DNA from: Spirirestis rafaelensis WJT71-NPBG6
Lineage (GTDB): Bacteria; Cyanobacteriota; Cyanobacteriia; Cyanobacteriales; Nostocaceae
Length of the DNA: 47,696 bases
Assembly: GCA_019359015.1 (NCBI GenBank)
Contig: JAHHID010000062.1
Span: 1-47,696, forward strand
Reading direction: 5' to 3'
Part shown: piece by piece, positions 22,290 to 31,900 of the stretch
Position numbering within the stretch: the first letter of the stretch is position 1
Layout: each line of letters begins with the position of its first letter
Position numbers and translations under genes: made by a program
The notes under the pieces: generated by a model
The model's input: the letters and a program-made list of their open reading frames with translations, nothing else
Database searches by the model: none
What the model was told of the DNA's origin: nothing

Positions 22290-24038
22290 TTAGAAATTGA
22301 AGGTGGTGCGGAGTGTACCGACATAGATAGTGTCGTTCCTGTCATTATGTTCTGGATTGAAGATGACCAACAAAGCGGGGGTGACAGAAATATTATTATT
22401 TAGTTGTAGTTTGTAAAGACCTTCTAAATGATAAGAGGTATCTGTATCTCTTAGCCCTCTACCATTAGAAGTCACATTGGCATCATTACTGGTAGTTCTG
22501 GGTGGTTGACCAAAGATAAAACCAAGCACGCTACTCTTTGTACCAATATCTTGCAAACCGAGGCTGACACCCCAGTAGTTGAATGTTGCACTATCACCGC
22601 TAGAAACAGTTATGGGAACACCAGTGACGGTTGAGTTAGCAGTGTTCTGCGCTTCAGCATCAGTGTAACCATACCAACCATTAAGTAGCAACTTAGGGGT
22701 AAGTCTAAAAGCAGCTTCTACACCGTAATGATTAGCTGTGGTGGCAACACTACCAAATGGTTGGTTCGCAATGCTGCTGCCTGTGGCTTCAAACATGCTC
22801 ACACCACCACCACCACTAGTCACACCATTAACAGTATTAACGCCATTTTGATAAGTACGTGCGTAAGTTAAACCGACGTTAAAGGTTTTAGTTGGTTGGA
22901 AACCTATCTGAGCTAAAGCTGCATAATTCCCATCAAAAAGACCATTTTTATCCAATGGATTGTTAGCTGTATTAGTACGTCCACCAGCCAGATAGCCCAC
23001 AGAGGCACTTAAAGCTCCCGTAGGATTGAAGGTGATGGTTGCACCTGCACCACCCTGACCTTGACGGTAGATGGGGCTGAAGCGACCATAGCGCGAGATA
23101 GCACCCTGACTAGTGCTGTTAAAGAAGGGGCTGAAGTTGTTGATGTTTTCCCAAAATTCGCCATTGTTTGCATCAACGTTGACACGTATTGCGTCACTTA
23201 GGTTGAAAGCATAGTAGATTTTCTCTAGCTGAACATCGTTATTAGTATTAGTGCTGATATCAAATATTAAACGGGTCATGTTAGTACCCGTTGAAGCGTT
23301 ACCGATGTTAGGGTCGCTAGTGTTGTTAGGAATTATATTCCCTGCTTGCAAACGAATTAGTAACTGGTCTTTTCCGGTGAAGCTGCTGAGGAAGCTCAAA
23401 CGAATCCGCTCAGATAAAGTCGTGTTGCTGTCTAAGTCGCGCTCTGGAGTATTTGCATCGCTTCTGAGTGTAGCAGCGCTTATTGCTGCGTTATCACCGA
23501 AAGAATCGGATAAAGCGAAAATCGCTTCCCCAACTAACTTGGTGGTAGTTGAAAACTGATTCGCTTGCATCACGGCGCTTCTGGCTTCTAGACCATCTAC
23601 ACGATCGCGCAGAGTTGCCAATTCAGCGGAAAATTCTTGTTGCACATGCTCTAAGGTAGCTAAGTCTTCTTTAGTTAGCAAATCGGTGGTGGCTGTCGCA
23701 ATCAATTCGTTAACCCGGTTTAAACAAGCATTCAAAGCAGCGGCAAATTCATAACGAGTCAATGCACGGTTGCCGCGATAAGTGCCGTTGGGATAACCAG
23801 CGATACAACCATAGCGCTCTACCAGAGATTGTAATGCTTGGAATGCCCAATCTGTGGGCTGCACATCTGAAAATTGAGAAACGGATGTTACCTGACTCAT
23901 GGTGTCAGTTTCAGACAACTGGGTAACAGGAGTCATTTCTTTATCGGCTTCACCTGCTAAGGCACTGTTTGCTGCACAAAAGCTGGCAACAAAAACTAGT
24001 GGACTTAGTTTAAAAACGTTCCACAAGAATTTTGTCAA
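22290..24038 (-). CDS. SLH/OprB iron-uptake porin, copy 2
   Basis: 582 residues from the TTG at 24038-24036. Domains as in copy 1: signal peptide, SLH, coiled coil, OprB barrel, terminal Phe. Its upstream DNA aligns with copy 1 base for base, but where copy 1 has the ATG this copy has ACG at 24050-24048. The nearest in-frame starter is TTG four codons later, without a clear ribosome site. The frame is otherwise undamaged. Translation may be weaker, or begin at ACG or TTG. Confidence 0.9.
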   Translation of the reverse strand: MTKFLWNVFKLSPLVFVASFCAANSALAGEADKEMTPVTQLSETDTMSQVTSVSQFSDVQPTDWAFQALQSLVERYGCIAGYPNGTYRGNRALTRYEFAAALNACLNRVNELIATATTDLLTKEDLATLEHVQQEFSAELATLRDRVDGLEARSAVMQANQFSTTTKLVGEAIFALSDSFGDNAAISAATLRSDANTPERDLDSNTTLSERIRLSFLSSFTGKDQLLIRLQAGNIIPNNTSDPNIGNASTGTNMTRLIFDISTNTNNDVQLEKIYYAFNLSDAIRVNVDANNGEFWENINNFSPFFNSTSQGAISRYGRFSPIYRQGQGGAGATITFNPTGALSASVGYLAGGRTNTANNPLDKNGLFDGNYAALAQIGFQPTKTFNVGLTYARTYQNGVNTVNGVTSGGGGVSMFEATGSSIANQPFGSVATTANHYGVEAAFRLTPKLLLNGWYGYTDAEAQNTANSTVTGVPITVSSGDSATFNYWGVSLGLQDIGTKSSVLGFIFGQPPRTTSNDANVTSNGRGLRDTDTSYHLEGLYKLQLNNNISVTPALLVIFNPEHNDRNDTIYVGTLRTTFNF

Positions 24039-24117
24039 AGTTTTTTTCGTTCACACCTAAATTAACTTTTACCATAATAAAGTTTTAAATCGTTATAATT
24101 CCACATTACTTATCTGA

Positions 24118-24152
24118 CTATGCAAAAGCCCGCTTGTAAGCGGGCTAAGGTT
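24118..24152 (-). terminator. Terminator after porin 3
   Basis: AGCCCGCT-TGTA-AGCGGGCT (24127-24146) with TTTTGC on the minus strand, about 45 bases after the stop of porin 3. Identical stem to the copy at 22233. Confidence 0.7.
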
Positions 24153-24192
24153 TATCTAAATTGTTATTAGCTATTAAGATTTGTGGAAAGTT

Positions 24193-25956
24193 TTAGAAAG
24201 TGAAGGTGGTGCGGAGTGTACCAACATAGGTAGTCTCGTTGTCGCTATTACCCTCTGGGCTGAAAATCACCAACACGCCGGGAGTAATAGCAATGTTGTC
24301 GTTGAGTTGCAGCTTGTAAAGACCCTCTAAATGATAGGTTGTGTCTCTATCTTCAATTACATCGCTGCTGGTCACTGTAGGTGGTTGACCAAATATTATA
24401 CCGAGGGTGCTGCCTTGTCTGCCAAAGTCCTGGAGAGCCAGAGAAGCAGCCCAGTAGAAGATCTCTGCATTATCACCGACAAATGGACCAGCTTCAGCTT
24501 CTGCGGTTGTATAACCTGCCCAACCTGCAAGAGTGAACCTAGAACTAGGACGTATCGCCGCTTCTATGCCGTAATTATTAGCGGTAGTAGCAAAGTTACC
24601 AAAGGGACGATTGGCATTAAAATTGCCCGTGGAACTAAAGAGATTGACACCACCTTCACTATTTTGATAGGTGCGTGCGTAGGTTGCAGCAATAGTGAAG
24701 GCATTGCTGGGTTTAAAAGCTAGTTGACCAAAAGCAGAATAAGAACCATTGATGAGACCGCGACCTAAATCTGGGCTCTCACCTGAACCTGCTTGATAAC
24801 CCACAGTAGCAGTAATAGGTCCTTTAGGAGCTAATACTACAGTTATACCTGCACCTTCAGAACCCTGACGGTAGATGGGGCTGAATCGTCCATAGCGGGA
24901 GATAGCACCAGTACCGCTGCTTGCAAAGGCAGGGTTGACGGTATCAACGAAGTCGTAGAACTCACTTCTGGCAGCGGATATATTCACACGCACCGCATCG
25001 CTTAGGTTGAACTGATAAAACAAGTCATCGAGAACAACGTCGTTATTCTCACTTCCGTCATAGGAAAGTCGGGTCAAGTTAGTACCCGTTCTAGTTGTAT
25101 CAAATGGGAGAATATTTCGGGCTTGGACACGGACTCGCAAGCGGTCTGTGCCAGTGAAACTGGTATCAAAGTTCAGACGTACCCGGTTTGCAAAGACAGT
25201 GTTACCTGCTGTGTCTCTTCTTGAGTTTCCAAAGTTGCCCGCACCATAAGCGTCTCTTATAGCATTTGCTTGTGCTTGTGTAAAACGACCCTCACCCAAC
25301 TCCTCTATTCTTGCACTTATAGCTGCTGGACTAGCTAAGTTAGCTTGTGAGAAATCACCTTGACTAAATCCGTAAGGAAGTGCTCGCTCCTCTGTGAAAA
25401 CGTCAGCCACACTAAAGATGACTTCCCCATTCAACTTGGTCGTGGTAGAAAATTGATTCGCTTCCAACTCAGCAGTTCTAGCTTCTAGGGCATCCACACG
25501 ACCGCGCAGAGTTGCCAATTCAGCAGAAAACTCTTCTTGCAAGCGCTGTAACGTAGACAGGTCTTCTTTTGTCACCAAGTCAGCGGTAGCTGTCGCAATC
25601 AATTCGTTAACCCGGTCTAAACAAGCATTCAAACCAGCGGCAAATTCATAACGGGTCATTGCACGGTTGCCGCGATAAGTGCCGTTGGGATAACCAGCGA
25701 TACAGCCATAGCGCTCAACTAGAGATTGTAATGCTTGGAATGCCCAATCTGTAGGTTGCACATCCGAAAACTGAGATACGGATGTTACTTGACCTATGCT
25801 GTTAGCTTCTTGGGATAACTGGGAAACAGAAGTAACTTCTTCTTTAGCTTCAGCTTCAGCTTTGACTTCGGCAGCTACGGCGCTGTTTGCCCCCAAAAAT
25901 GTGGCAGCAACAAATAATGGACTTAGTTTAAAAACGTTCCACAGAGGTTTTTTCAT
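24193..25956 (-). CDS. SLH/OprB iron-uptake porin, copy 3 (more diverged)
   Basis: About 587 residues from the ATG at 25956, chosen because it begins the signal peptide (MKKPLWNVFKLSPLFVAATF); a GTG five codons upstream is possible. The SLH domain and coiled coil are almost the same as in copies 1 and 2, while the barrel differs and carries an insertion around residues 180-240. All three lie in tandem on the minus strand; this one is first. Its promoter region differs from those of the others, so it may respond to different conditions. Confidence 0.92.
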   Translation of the reverse strand: MKKPLWNVFKLSPLFVAATFLGANSAVAAEVKAEAEAKEEVTSVSQLSQEANSIGQVTSVSQFSDVQPTDWAFQALQSLVERYGCIAGYPNGTYRGNRAMTRYEFAAGLNACLDRVNELIATATADLVTKEDLSTLQRLQEEFSAELATLRGRVDALEARTAELEANQFSTTTKLNGEVIFSVADVFTEERALPYGFSQGDFSQANLASPAAISARIEELGEGRFTQAQANAIRDAYGAGNFGNSRRDTAGNTVFANRVRLNFDTSFTGTDRLRVRVQARNILPFDTTRTGTNLTRLSYDGSENNDVVLDDLFYQFNLSDAVRVNISAARSEFYDFVDTVNPAFASSGTGAISRYGRFSPIYRQGSEGAGITVVLAPKGPITATVGYQAGSGESPDLGRGLINGSYSAFGQLAFKPSNAFTIAATYARTYQNSEGGVNLFSSTGNFNANRPFGNFATTANNYGIEAAIRPSSRFTLAGWAGYTTAEAEAGPFVGDNAEIFYWAASLALQDFGRQGSTLGIIFGQPPTVTSSDVIEDRDTTYHLEGLYKLQLNDNIAITPGVLVIFSPEGNSDNETTYVGTLRTTFTF

Positions 25957-26001
25957 TTTTTTGACTCTCACTCACACCTATTGATTTAATCGAAAAATTC
26001 C

Positions 26002-26015
26002 GATAATCATTTTAC
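26002..26015. promoter_or_regulatory. Fur-like site upstream of porin 3
   Basis: GATAATCATTTTAC resembles two of the three GATAAT-type hexamers of a Fur box. It lies about 45 bases before the porin start. Iron control of iron-uptake porins would make sense, but the match is partial. Confidence 0.3.
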
Positions 26016-26628
26016 AGTAATAATAGCAGATATTATGATTAATATTTACTTTTATATGTCTAATTTCTGGGTGATATTGTTGACTACTTGAAAGTACAAG
26101 TTAAAAGTCTACTTTTATCTACCTGTTCACCGATAACTGCTCTGAGGTTAAGTTTAGGTAAAATTGATATTTTGCAGCAATGCCAACAAGCGCCTTGATA
26201 TGAAAATCGTGGAATGATGGCGCAATTGCTCTGCACGGATTTTGCTCATAAACTTAAATTGAAGCATTGTCAATAGTCTTTTTATAGTTACCGTCAGAGG
26301 ATATTTACGACAGCGATAGCCGTATACATTAAGGTTGTCTCTACTGTCAAGTAAATTAACTCTATAAGACACAAAATATTTCAAAAATTGCTCTAAAACT
26401 AGCGATCGCTAATATAGTTATCAGACCGATTACATAACTTAGAGTTTATTTAAATTTTTTGGTAAGTTTATTTATATATCAAGATTTATCGTTGTTTTTG
26501 TGAGTTACCGCTTTAGTACTTATCTCTTGATTTTCGAGCCCAAGCAATATTATTTCATGAACTAGGAAGCGATCGCGTGAAAAAATCCCACAGACAAAAT
26601 ATTCACGCATCTCGTTGTTTCATAAGTT

Positions 26629-26754
26629 AGGACTTACGCCAAATCATAAAAAACTAACTCCTCCAGACGCACAAGTAATAAAGAGCGACTTTCGCGACTT
26701 CAAACTGAGCGTGAGACATAGAATAATCATTTGAGACAGTGTTGCGTAAGTCCT
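26629..26754. repeat. MITE-like element with AGGACTTACGC ends
   Basis: AGGACTTACGCC at 26629 and GCGTAAGTCCT at 26744 are inverted and enclose about 100 bases without a gene. The same ends bound the element at 30559-30706. Confidence 0.7.
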
Positions 26755-26828
26755 GACCTGGAAGGTTCCATTGTCTATTTAACCAAGTTTTCCATAGCAG
26801 AAACAAGTAAACTACTACACATCAGTCA

Positions 26829-27440
26829 TTATTTTTTTGTCGTTTGATTAGGAAAACACAGAACAATCCGACGTTTGTAGCGGAACATTTTTCCTTCTTC
26901 CTCAAACTGCTGTAGCAGCCGTGTTACTGTTACGCGTGTTGTATTTAAAACTTCGGCAATTTCTTGGTGGGTAACATTCAGGTCGATTAACTTGCCTTGT
27001 TCAACCTCACGACCAAACTTTTCACTCAACCATACCAAAAATTGCCACAAACGTAGAGAAATTGGTTTACGATGTACTATATTTAATAATTCCTCTGCTT
27101 GTTGAATGCGGCATAATAAAGCATTCAAATGTTCATGCCAAAGGTGAGGTGGTATGATACTTACTTCTACACTTGTCAAGCATTCAATTTGGTAGGGCTT
27201 GACTGTGGATAAAGGATAGCCAACTAAATCCCCAGGTCCCCAATAACCTAGAGTGATGAATGTTCCATCTTCACTCCAGGTTAAGGTACGAATTGTTCCC
27301 CGCTCAATGCGCCAAAGTACATCATTGCGTTGGGGGATTATTTCTCGACGGTTAAATAACCTCTGGGGCAGTTGTTTAGTTGGAGTTGTTAAGGGATTGT
27401 TAGATATAGGATTTGGTGTATTAATCGGCAAATATGTCAT
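26829..27440 (-). CDS. Crp/Fnr-family transcription regulator
   Basis: 203 residues. A cyclic-nucleotide-like beta-roll (about 35-115, LWRIERGTIRTLTWSEDGTFITLGYWGPGDLVGYP) is followed by the long dimer helix and a C-terminal winged helix with LNVTHQEIAEVLNTTRVTVTRLL as recognition region (about 155-178). The beta-roll lacks the full cAMP phosphate-binding motif, so the signal is unknown. No iron-sulphur Cys set. Single gene on its strand, with long non-coding DNA on both sides. Confidence 0.85.
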   Translation of the reverse strand: MTYLPINTPNPISNNPLTTPTKQLPQRLFNRREIIPQRNDVLWRIERGTIRTLTWSEDGTFITLGYWGPGDLVGYPLSTVKPYQIECLTSVEVSIIPPHLWHEHLNALLCRIQQAEELLNIVHRKPISLRLWQFLVWLSEKFGREVEQGKLIDLNVTHQEIAEVLNTTRVTVTRLLQQFEEEGKMFRYKRRIVLCFPNQTTKK

Positions 27441-28136
27441 GGAAATTAATCTCGCTTAATAGAAGTTGTTTGGTAGATTTAAAAATTATGAGAGGTATCG
27501 GCAAGAGCCTTTCTCAGCCAGGCATTTGCTTTATCAAAACGCTCATCACCACAAATTTAAGTCAAAGGATAGATGTTTTGTTTGAAAAAGCGCTTTAAGG
27601 TAAGTTGATAGGACTTAACCATTGACATAAGTTTGATTGTATGCATAAACAGTTACTTGGTTTGCAGCAACAGATGTTAAATATGAATGATCTTTCCTTG
27701 TGTATTTAGAATGGGTGTAAGCACAATCAAGTTATGCAGTTTTGGAATATAAATCGAAAAAATTGCCACTATCCTGATCAGTTTAATCAAGAAGACTGAG
27801 TGTATTTGCCTTATGCACATAAGTGTGTCTTTGGAAAGTGCGTAAGTCCTACTTGAGATAATTTGAGTCATGGGCAAATCTAAAATTACATTGCCAAATA
27901 CTGTCTTGAGATTATTCAACTAATAATTTGAGCAGGTAAAATCGCCTGAGGAAGCGTTACTAAAATCGGGTGGTAGCTTTTAAAAGTTCTGACATGCCAT
28001 TAGCATCATATTGTATTGTCAGGTGAATTTTATGTATTGCAGATGAAAATTTACTAATGATTTGTATAAAACTTGCTTGATTAAATTGTCTTAGCCTCAT
28101 ACGATGTAATTAGCGTCATACGATTGATAAAATTTT
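27441..28136. other. Intergenic region between the Crp regulator and phoX
   Basis: 696 bases, AT-rich. Possible MITE ends AGGACTTA (27610) and TAAGTCCT (27843) are about 240 bases apart. No gene or RNA is recognised. Confidence 0.4.
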
Positions 28137-30377
28137 TCAAGTAGATGAAGATTTAGTAATAGCAACAACTGCTGGCTTCGGTGGAGAATTCGGTGTTTTG
28201 CTGGGCCAATTGGAACCAATTGGAACTTGGCGAGTTTGCATAAATTCTTCACCCGTGGTGGTGGTCACTAAAAATTCTCTGGTTTGTGAGGCTTGGTTTT
28301 TGCGGGTGCCGTTGCTTTCACCTGGATGCTGCACTGCGAGGAACATTGTTTGCTCGTCTTGAGTAAAGCATGGACCTGTGGTTTCACATTCCATAGGTCC
28401 TGTGGCAAATAGAAAAGCTTTACCTGCTTCTTCACCACTGGTGGGAATAAACCACATAGCGTTGTTACCAAATAAACCCGATATGTTAGCAGGTTTACCT
28501 TGGTCGTCAGCACGACTTTTGATGGCACTATTCATTTTACCGCTGGACATATCTGTTACCATCCAGACATTTCCGCTACGATCTAACAGCAAATTATCTG
28601 GATTGGCAAAACCCATACCACCTGCTGCGGGTTCACCTCCTGTTGCTAACATTTGCCATTTAAATTTATCTGCTGCGGGATCGTTGTTGTCTTCGGTTAA
28701 ACGCATAACCCAGCCATACTCATACGGTGCTTCACTCTTAGGACTTTTGAAAACTCTCATATCTGGACCACCTTCTTTATCAGGAGAGCCAGAGGTAAAG
28801 CTAATGTACAAATCGCCATTGGGAGCAATTTCCGTATCTTCCGGACGCGCTGTACAGGTTGCACCGGCTGCATTTGCGGCATAATGTGCGTCAATTAAAA
28901 TTGCGCCTTGCTGTTCTTCACTACTACCCGTGTAAAGGTCGCCTAATCTTTTGTAATTTTGTTTAAACTGGCTAATTTCTTCGTCTTTGGTAATTTGTAA
29001 ATTAACTCCTTCAATTGGTTCTGGTAAAGGTTGAAAACCGACTTTGCCTTTTTCAGCTTTTGTCGCACCTTTTGGTAAGGGGATGACGTTTCCAGCGATG
29101 TTGCTAGGAATATCTGGATCTACGGGTGTGTCTGCTTTCAGGGGAATCCAGCGACCGGTACCATCGGGGTTGAATTTGGCAGCGTAAAGCATTCCTTTTT
29201 GCAGTAGTTGCGAATTAGCTTTATCTTTGGGGTTGGTAACGCGATCGCTACTCACAAACTTATAGATATGTCCTCCTCGGCGATCGCATCCGGAATAAAA
29301 TGCTAGTTGTTTCTCCGCTTCAACCCGCACACCAACCGCTTCATGATGATATCGTCCTAACCAAGTATGTTTTGTGCCGTAATCATTCGGGTTTGCTGGA
29401 TCGACTTCGACAATCCAACCATATTTATTTCCGGCTAATCCGAAAACATTACCTTGTCCGAAAAGTTCTTCATCACCCAAAGCAAAAGGTCGTTTACTTG
29501 GGTCTAAGGACGTTCCATCAGCATATACTGGTTCTGGTACTTGCGCTTGAAAGTTTTCTTCTGCACTCAACACTGTACCCCAAGGTGTTGTCCCACCGGC
29601 GCAGTTACCGAAAGAACCTATTATGCGATCGCCTAATTTATCAATATATCCCTGTCCCTGCTTTTTGCGAAACACTGTTACCGCAGGACCGGTTGCTTTT
29701 AAGTAACGCTTGTCTTCTAACCCGGAAATTCCACTTATGCGGCGATCGCTTGTAGAATTAGTTCTTTCCCACTTGCCATCTTTTGTTTTGCGAATCGAGA
29801 TAATCCCCAATCCTTGATCTAAAAGCGCTTCTGAACAGATTTCCTTTATTTTCGCTTTTATTGGGTCTTTATCTGGCAAACCATAAGCATTAATTTCATT
29901 TTTACCAGATGCATTCTTTTTCAGTGCTGTTTTTACCTCTGCAAATGGCAATGATTTGCCAATTACTTGCTGATATGTCTGCATCCAGGGGATGGCACTG
30001 ATATATTCAAAGTTAACTGAGAGATATCCTTCGTTTTCAGTTATTGGGACAAAAGATAAATAATCGTTGTTGTAACCAAACCGCGAATCACCTACTTTAT
30101 CACCCCAAGCTACGATAACTTGGTATTGAAAGCCTTGTGGTAGTACTAAATCATCTACTACTTCATAGGTGCTGTAATTTTCTTTTTGCTCTTCTGGCTT
30201 GAAGCCAGCCGTTTCTAACGGTATAGCACCTTTTATCGGTTTAAATAAAAATGAATTTTCGGTCGTAGCTACTTGCTGTAATGTATTTTTTTTATCACAA
30301 CCCCCCAGAGAGCCAAGTGCTACTGCACCTGCACTTCCTCCCAATAACAGCAAGAATTCCCTACGTTTGATACTCAT
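28137..30377 (-). CDS. phoX: PhoX-family alkaline phosphatase (DUF839), Tat-exported
   Basis: 746 residues. The N-terminus SIKRREFLLLLGGSAG is a twin-arginine signal, and GSLGGC a possible lipobox with the Cys at about residue 27. The body matches calcium/iron-dependent PhoX proteins: GNCAGGTTPWGTVLSAEE (about 255-272), HEAVGVRVE, YSGCDRRGGHIYKF, and CTARPEDTEIAPNGDLYISF. It would release phosphate from organic esters in the periplasm. Placed on the same strand as, and downstream of, the sphR-sphS-phoU operon; a phosphate-starvation role is likely. No clear Pho box was found. Confidence 0.9.
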   Translation of the reverse strand: MSIKRREFLLLLGGSAGAVALGSLGGCDKKNTLQQVATTENSFLFKPIKGAIPLETAGFKPEEQKENYSTYEVVDDLVLPQGFQYQVIVAWGDKVGDSRFGYNNDYLSFVPITENEGYLSVNFEYISAIPWMQTYQQVIGKSLPFAEVKTALKKNASGKNEINAYGLPDKDPIKAKIKEICSEALLDQGLGIISIRKTKDGKWERTNSTSDRRISGISGLEDKRYLKATGPAVTVFRKKQGQGYIDKLGDRIIGSFGNCAGGTTPWGTVLSAEENFQAQVPEPVYADGTSLDPSKRPFALGDEELFGQGNVFGLAGNKYGWIVEVDPANPNDYGTKHTWLGRYHHEAVGVRVEAEKQLAFYSGCDRRGGHIYKFVSSDRVTNPKDKANSQLLQKGMLYAAKFNPDGTGRWIPLKADTPVDPDIPSNIAGNVIPLPKGATKAEKGKVGFQPLPEPIEGVNLQITKDEEISQFKQNYKRLGDLYTGSSEEQQGAILIDAHYAANAAGATCTARPEDTEIAPNGDLYISFTSGSPDKEGGPDMRVFKSPKSEAPYEYGWVMRLTEDNNDPAADKFKWQMLATGGEPAAGGMGFANPDNLLLDRSGNVWMVTDMSSGKMNSAIKSRADDQGKPANISGLFGNNAMWFIPTSGEEAGKAFLFATGPMECETTGPCFTQDEQTMFLAVQHPGESNGTRKNQASQTREFLVTTTTGEEFMQTRQVPIGSNWPSKTPNSPPKPAVVAITKSSST

Positions 30378-30558
30378 CAGTTTTATTTATTACAGCACAA
30401 GCTTCACTAAGATATAACTCACGTTTAGCACTTTGGTTACTTTAAACGTCAAAGATTAAGAAGAGGTAAGCCTTTCATGAAATGTATGTTATTTAACAAA
30501 TATTTCCTTTAGCATGAAGCACGAACTATAAGAAAAAATCTACCTATTTGTAATATTT

Positions 30559-30706
30559 AGGACTTACGCAAGCGTCACAATATAAGGTCAACTGGCACAT
30601 ATATTTCAATTTGCCGTAAATGCTTGTAAGCATTGATTTATAAACCTTAGAGCCATATTAATTCTATGTGACAGTTTTCAGATAAATGTGCCAGTTGCGT
30701 AAGTCC
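30559..30706. mobile_element. MITE, 148 bases, AGGACTTACGCA ends
   Basis: The terminal inverted repeat AGGACTTACGCA (30559) / TGCGTAAGTCCT (30695) is perfect over 12 bases, with CAACTGGCACAT-type sequence repeated inside each end. It has no reading frame. Flanking AATATT-like sequence on both sides may be the target duplication. Confidence 0.75.
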
Positions 30707-31049
30707 TGATATTTTTGTTATATTTATAACTATACTTTATTAGGTAGCAGAGAACCAAGTTGAAAATTTGCTTGATTATTACTTTAACAATTAAAGTTTA
30801 ACCGAAAGTTATATCTAAGTGTTATGTATCTTTTTTAGCCAATATTTTATTGCTAATCACACATTACCAAAAAAAATGGTTGAAAACCGGTATCCAATAC
30901 TACAAAATTTCTAAATTGTCTTCAGAGATTTAATTTATACTTATCACCTGAAAGTTGCTTTTAGGTGATAAAGTTTTGAAGCAAACACGGTATAAAAGGA
31001 AACCATCAAATCATTTTACCCAATGCCCCATGCCCTTTGGCTAACTCCG

Positions 31050-31181
31050 GACAAATGTGGCTTGGAAATTGCGATAAAAAAACAGCCAGCCCTCATGTCC
31101 TCACAAAAAGCATCTAACACTATACGACTAGCCAATAAAGCCTGCCCTATTTCTTACGGCAACTTCCAACCCACATTTGTC
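31050..31181. mobile_element. MITE, 132 bases, GACAAATGTGG ends
   Basis: 24-base terminal inverted repeats, GACAAATGTGG at the left and CCACATTTGTC at the right, match at 21 of 24 positions. It lies directly after the phoU stop. The family differs from the AGGACTTACGC elements. Confidence 0.75.
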
Positions 31182-31201
31182 TATTTTTTATGAAACCCCA
31201 A

Positions 31202-31873
31202 TTAACCACGTTGACCGGTAACGATGTATGCTACTCGTTGACCGATATTAGTGGCGTGATCTGCCATACGTTCGAGACAACGAATTGCTAAAGCTAGCAA
31301 GACAATTGGCTCAACTACACCTGGGACATCTCGTTGGTGAGCTAAAGTTTGATATACGCTATCATAGGCATTATCTACCGCATCATCTAAGTGTTTGACA
31401 CTGCGTCCACTCACTTCATCCAAATCTGCCAAAGCCACCAAACTAGTAGCTAGCATGGCTTGGGCGTGGTGAGACATGACGGCAATTTCTGCTAAACATG
31501 GATGAGGCGGATAAGGAAAGATTTTGACAGCAATCTCAGCTAGATCCTCAGCATAATCGCCAATGCGTTCTAAGTCGCGCACTAGCTGCATAATTGCGCT
31601 CAAGGAACGCAAATCTTTAGCTGTAGGTGCTTGCAGCGTCATGATTGCTGTACAGTCTAATTCTATTTGTTTATAAAAACGGTCAATTTTTTTATCTAAT
31701 CGAGGAAGTTCCTCAGCTGCGGTTAAATTCCGGGCAATCAAAGCTTGGTGACTAAGGCGAAATGATTGTTCTACCAAAGCACCCATACGTAAGACATCCC
31801 GTTCTAAACGCCTCATGGCGCGTGCTAGCTGGGGTCTTTCAGGATTGGGACTATCAAGGACTGCTTTGGTCAT
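31202..31873 (-). CDS. phoU: PhoU phosphate-signalling protein
   Basis: 223 residues in two repeated three-helix bundles, each with the metal-binding motif: LPRLDKKIDRFY in the first, and DEVSGRSVKHLDDAVDNAYD in the second. RDLERIGDYAEDLAEIAVKI and LERMADHATNIGQRV are the typical PhoU blocks. It links the phosphate transporter to the sensor kinase and keeps the Pho response off when phosphate is plentiful. It follows sphS by 27 bases, so the two are in one operon. Confidence 0.97.
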   Translation of the reverse strand: MTKAVLDSPNPERPQLARAMRRLERDVLRMGALVEQSFRLSHQALIARNLTAAEELPRLDKKIDRFYKQIELDCTAIMTLQAPTAKDLRSLSAIMQLVRDLERIGDYAEDLAEIAVKIFPYPPHPCLAEIAVMSHHAQAMLATSLVALADLDEVSGRSVKHLDDAVDNAYDSVYQTLAHQRDVPGVVEPIVLLALAIRCLERMADHATNIGQRVAYIVTGQRG

Positions 31874-31900
31874 TTACCGTCTCAAACATGAAGATATTGT

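Larger units (their letters stand above)
25957..26828. other. Long intergenic region upstream of the porin array
   Basis: AT-rich, 872 bases. It holds the presumed promoter of the porins, a Fur-like site (26002-26015), HIP1 sites near 26401 and 26569, and a MITE-like element (26629-26754). I find no convincing gene. Confidence 0.5.
30378..31201. other. Intergenic region between phoX and phoU
   Basis: 824 bases holding two separate MITE-like elements (30559-30706 and 31050-31181). TTTAAC repeats near 30782-30800 are spaced too widely for a standard Pho box. Otherwise nothing is recognised. Confidence 0.5.

Noticed and set aside
20411-25971. Plus-strand frames inside the porin genes
   Set aside because: They are antisense to strongly supported genes and repeat because the genes are duplicated.
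27677-27919. Minus-strand frame of 80 codons between the Crp regulator and phoX
   Set aside because: No ribosome site, unusual composition and no recognisable motif; it overlaps a possible MITE.
30775-30805. TTTAAC repeats upstream of phoX as a Pho box
   Set aside because: The repeats are about 14-15 bases apart rather than 11, only two are present, and the bases differ from the usual CTTAACC type.
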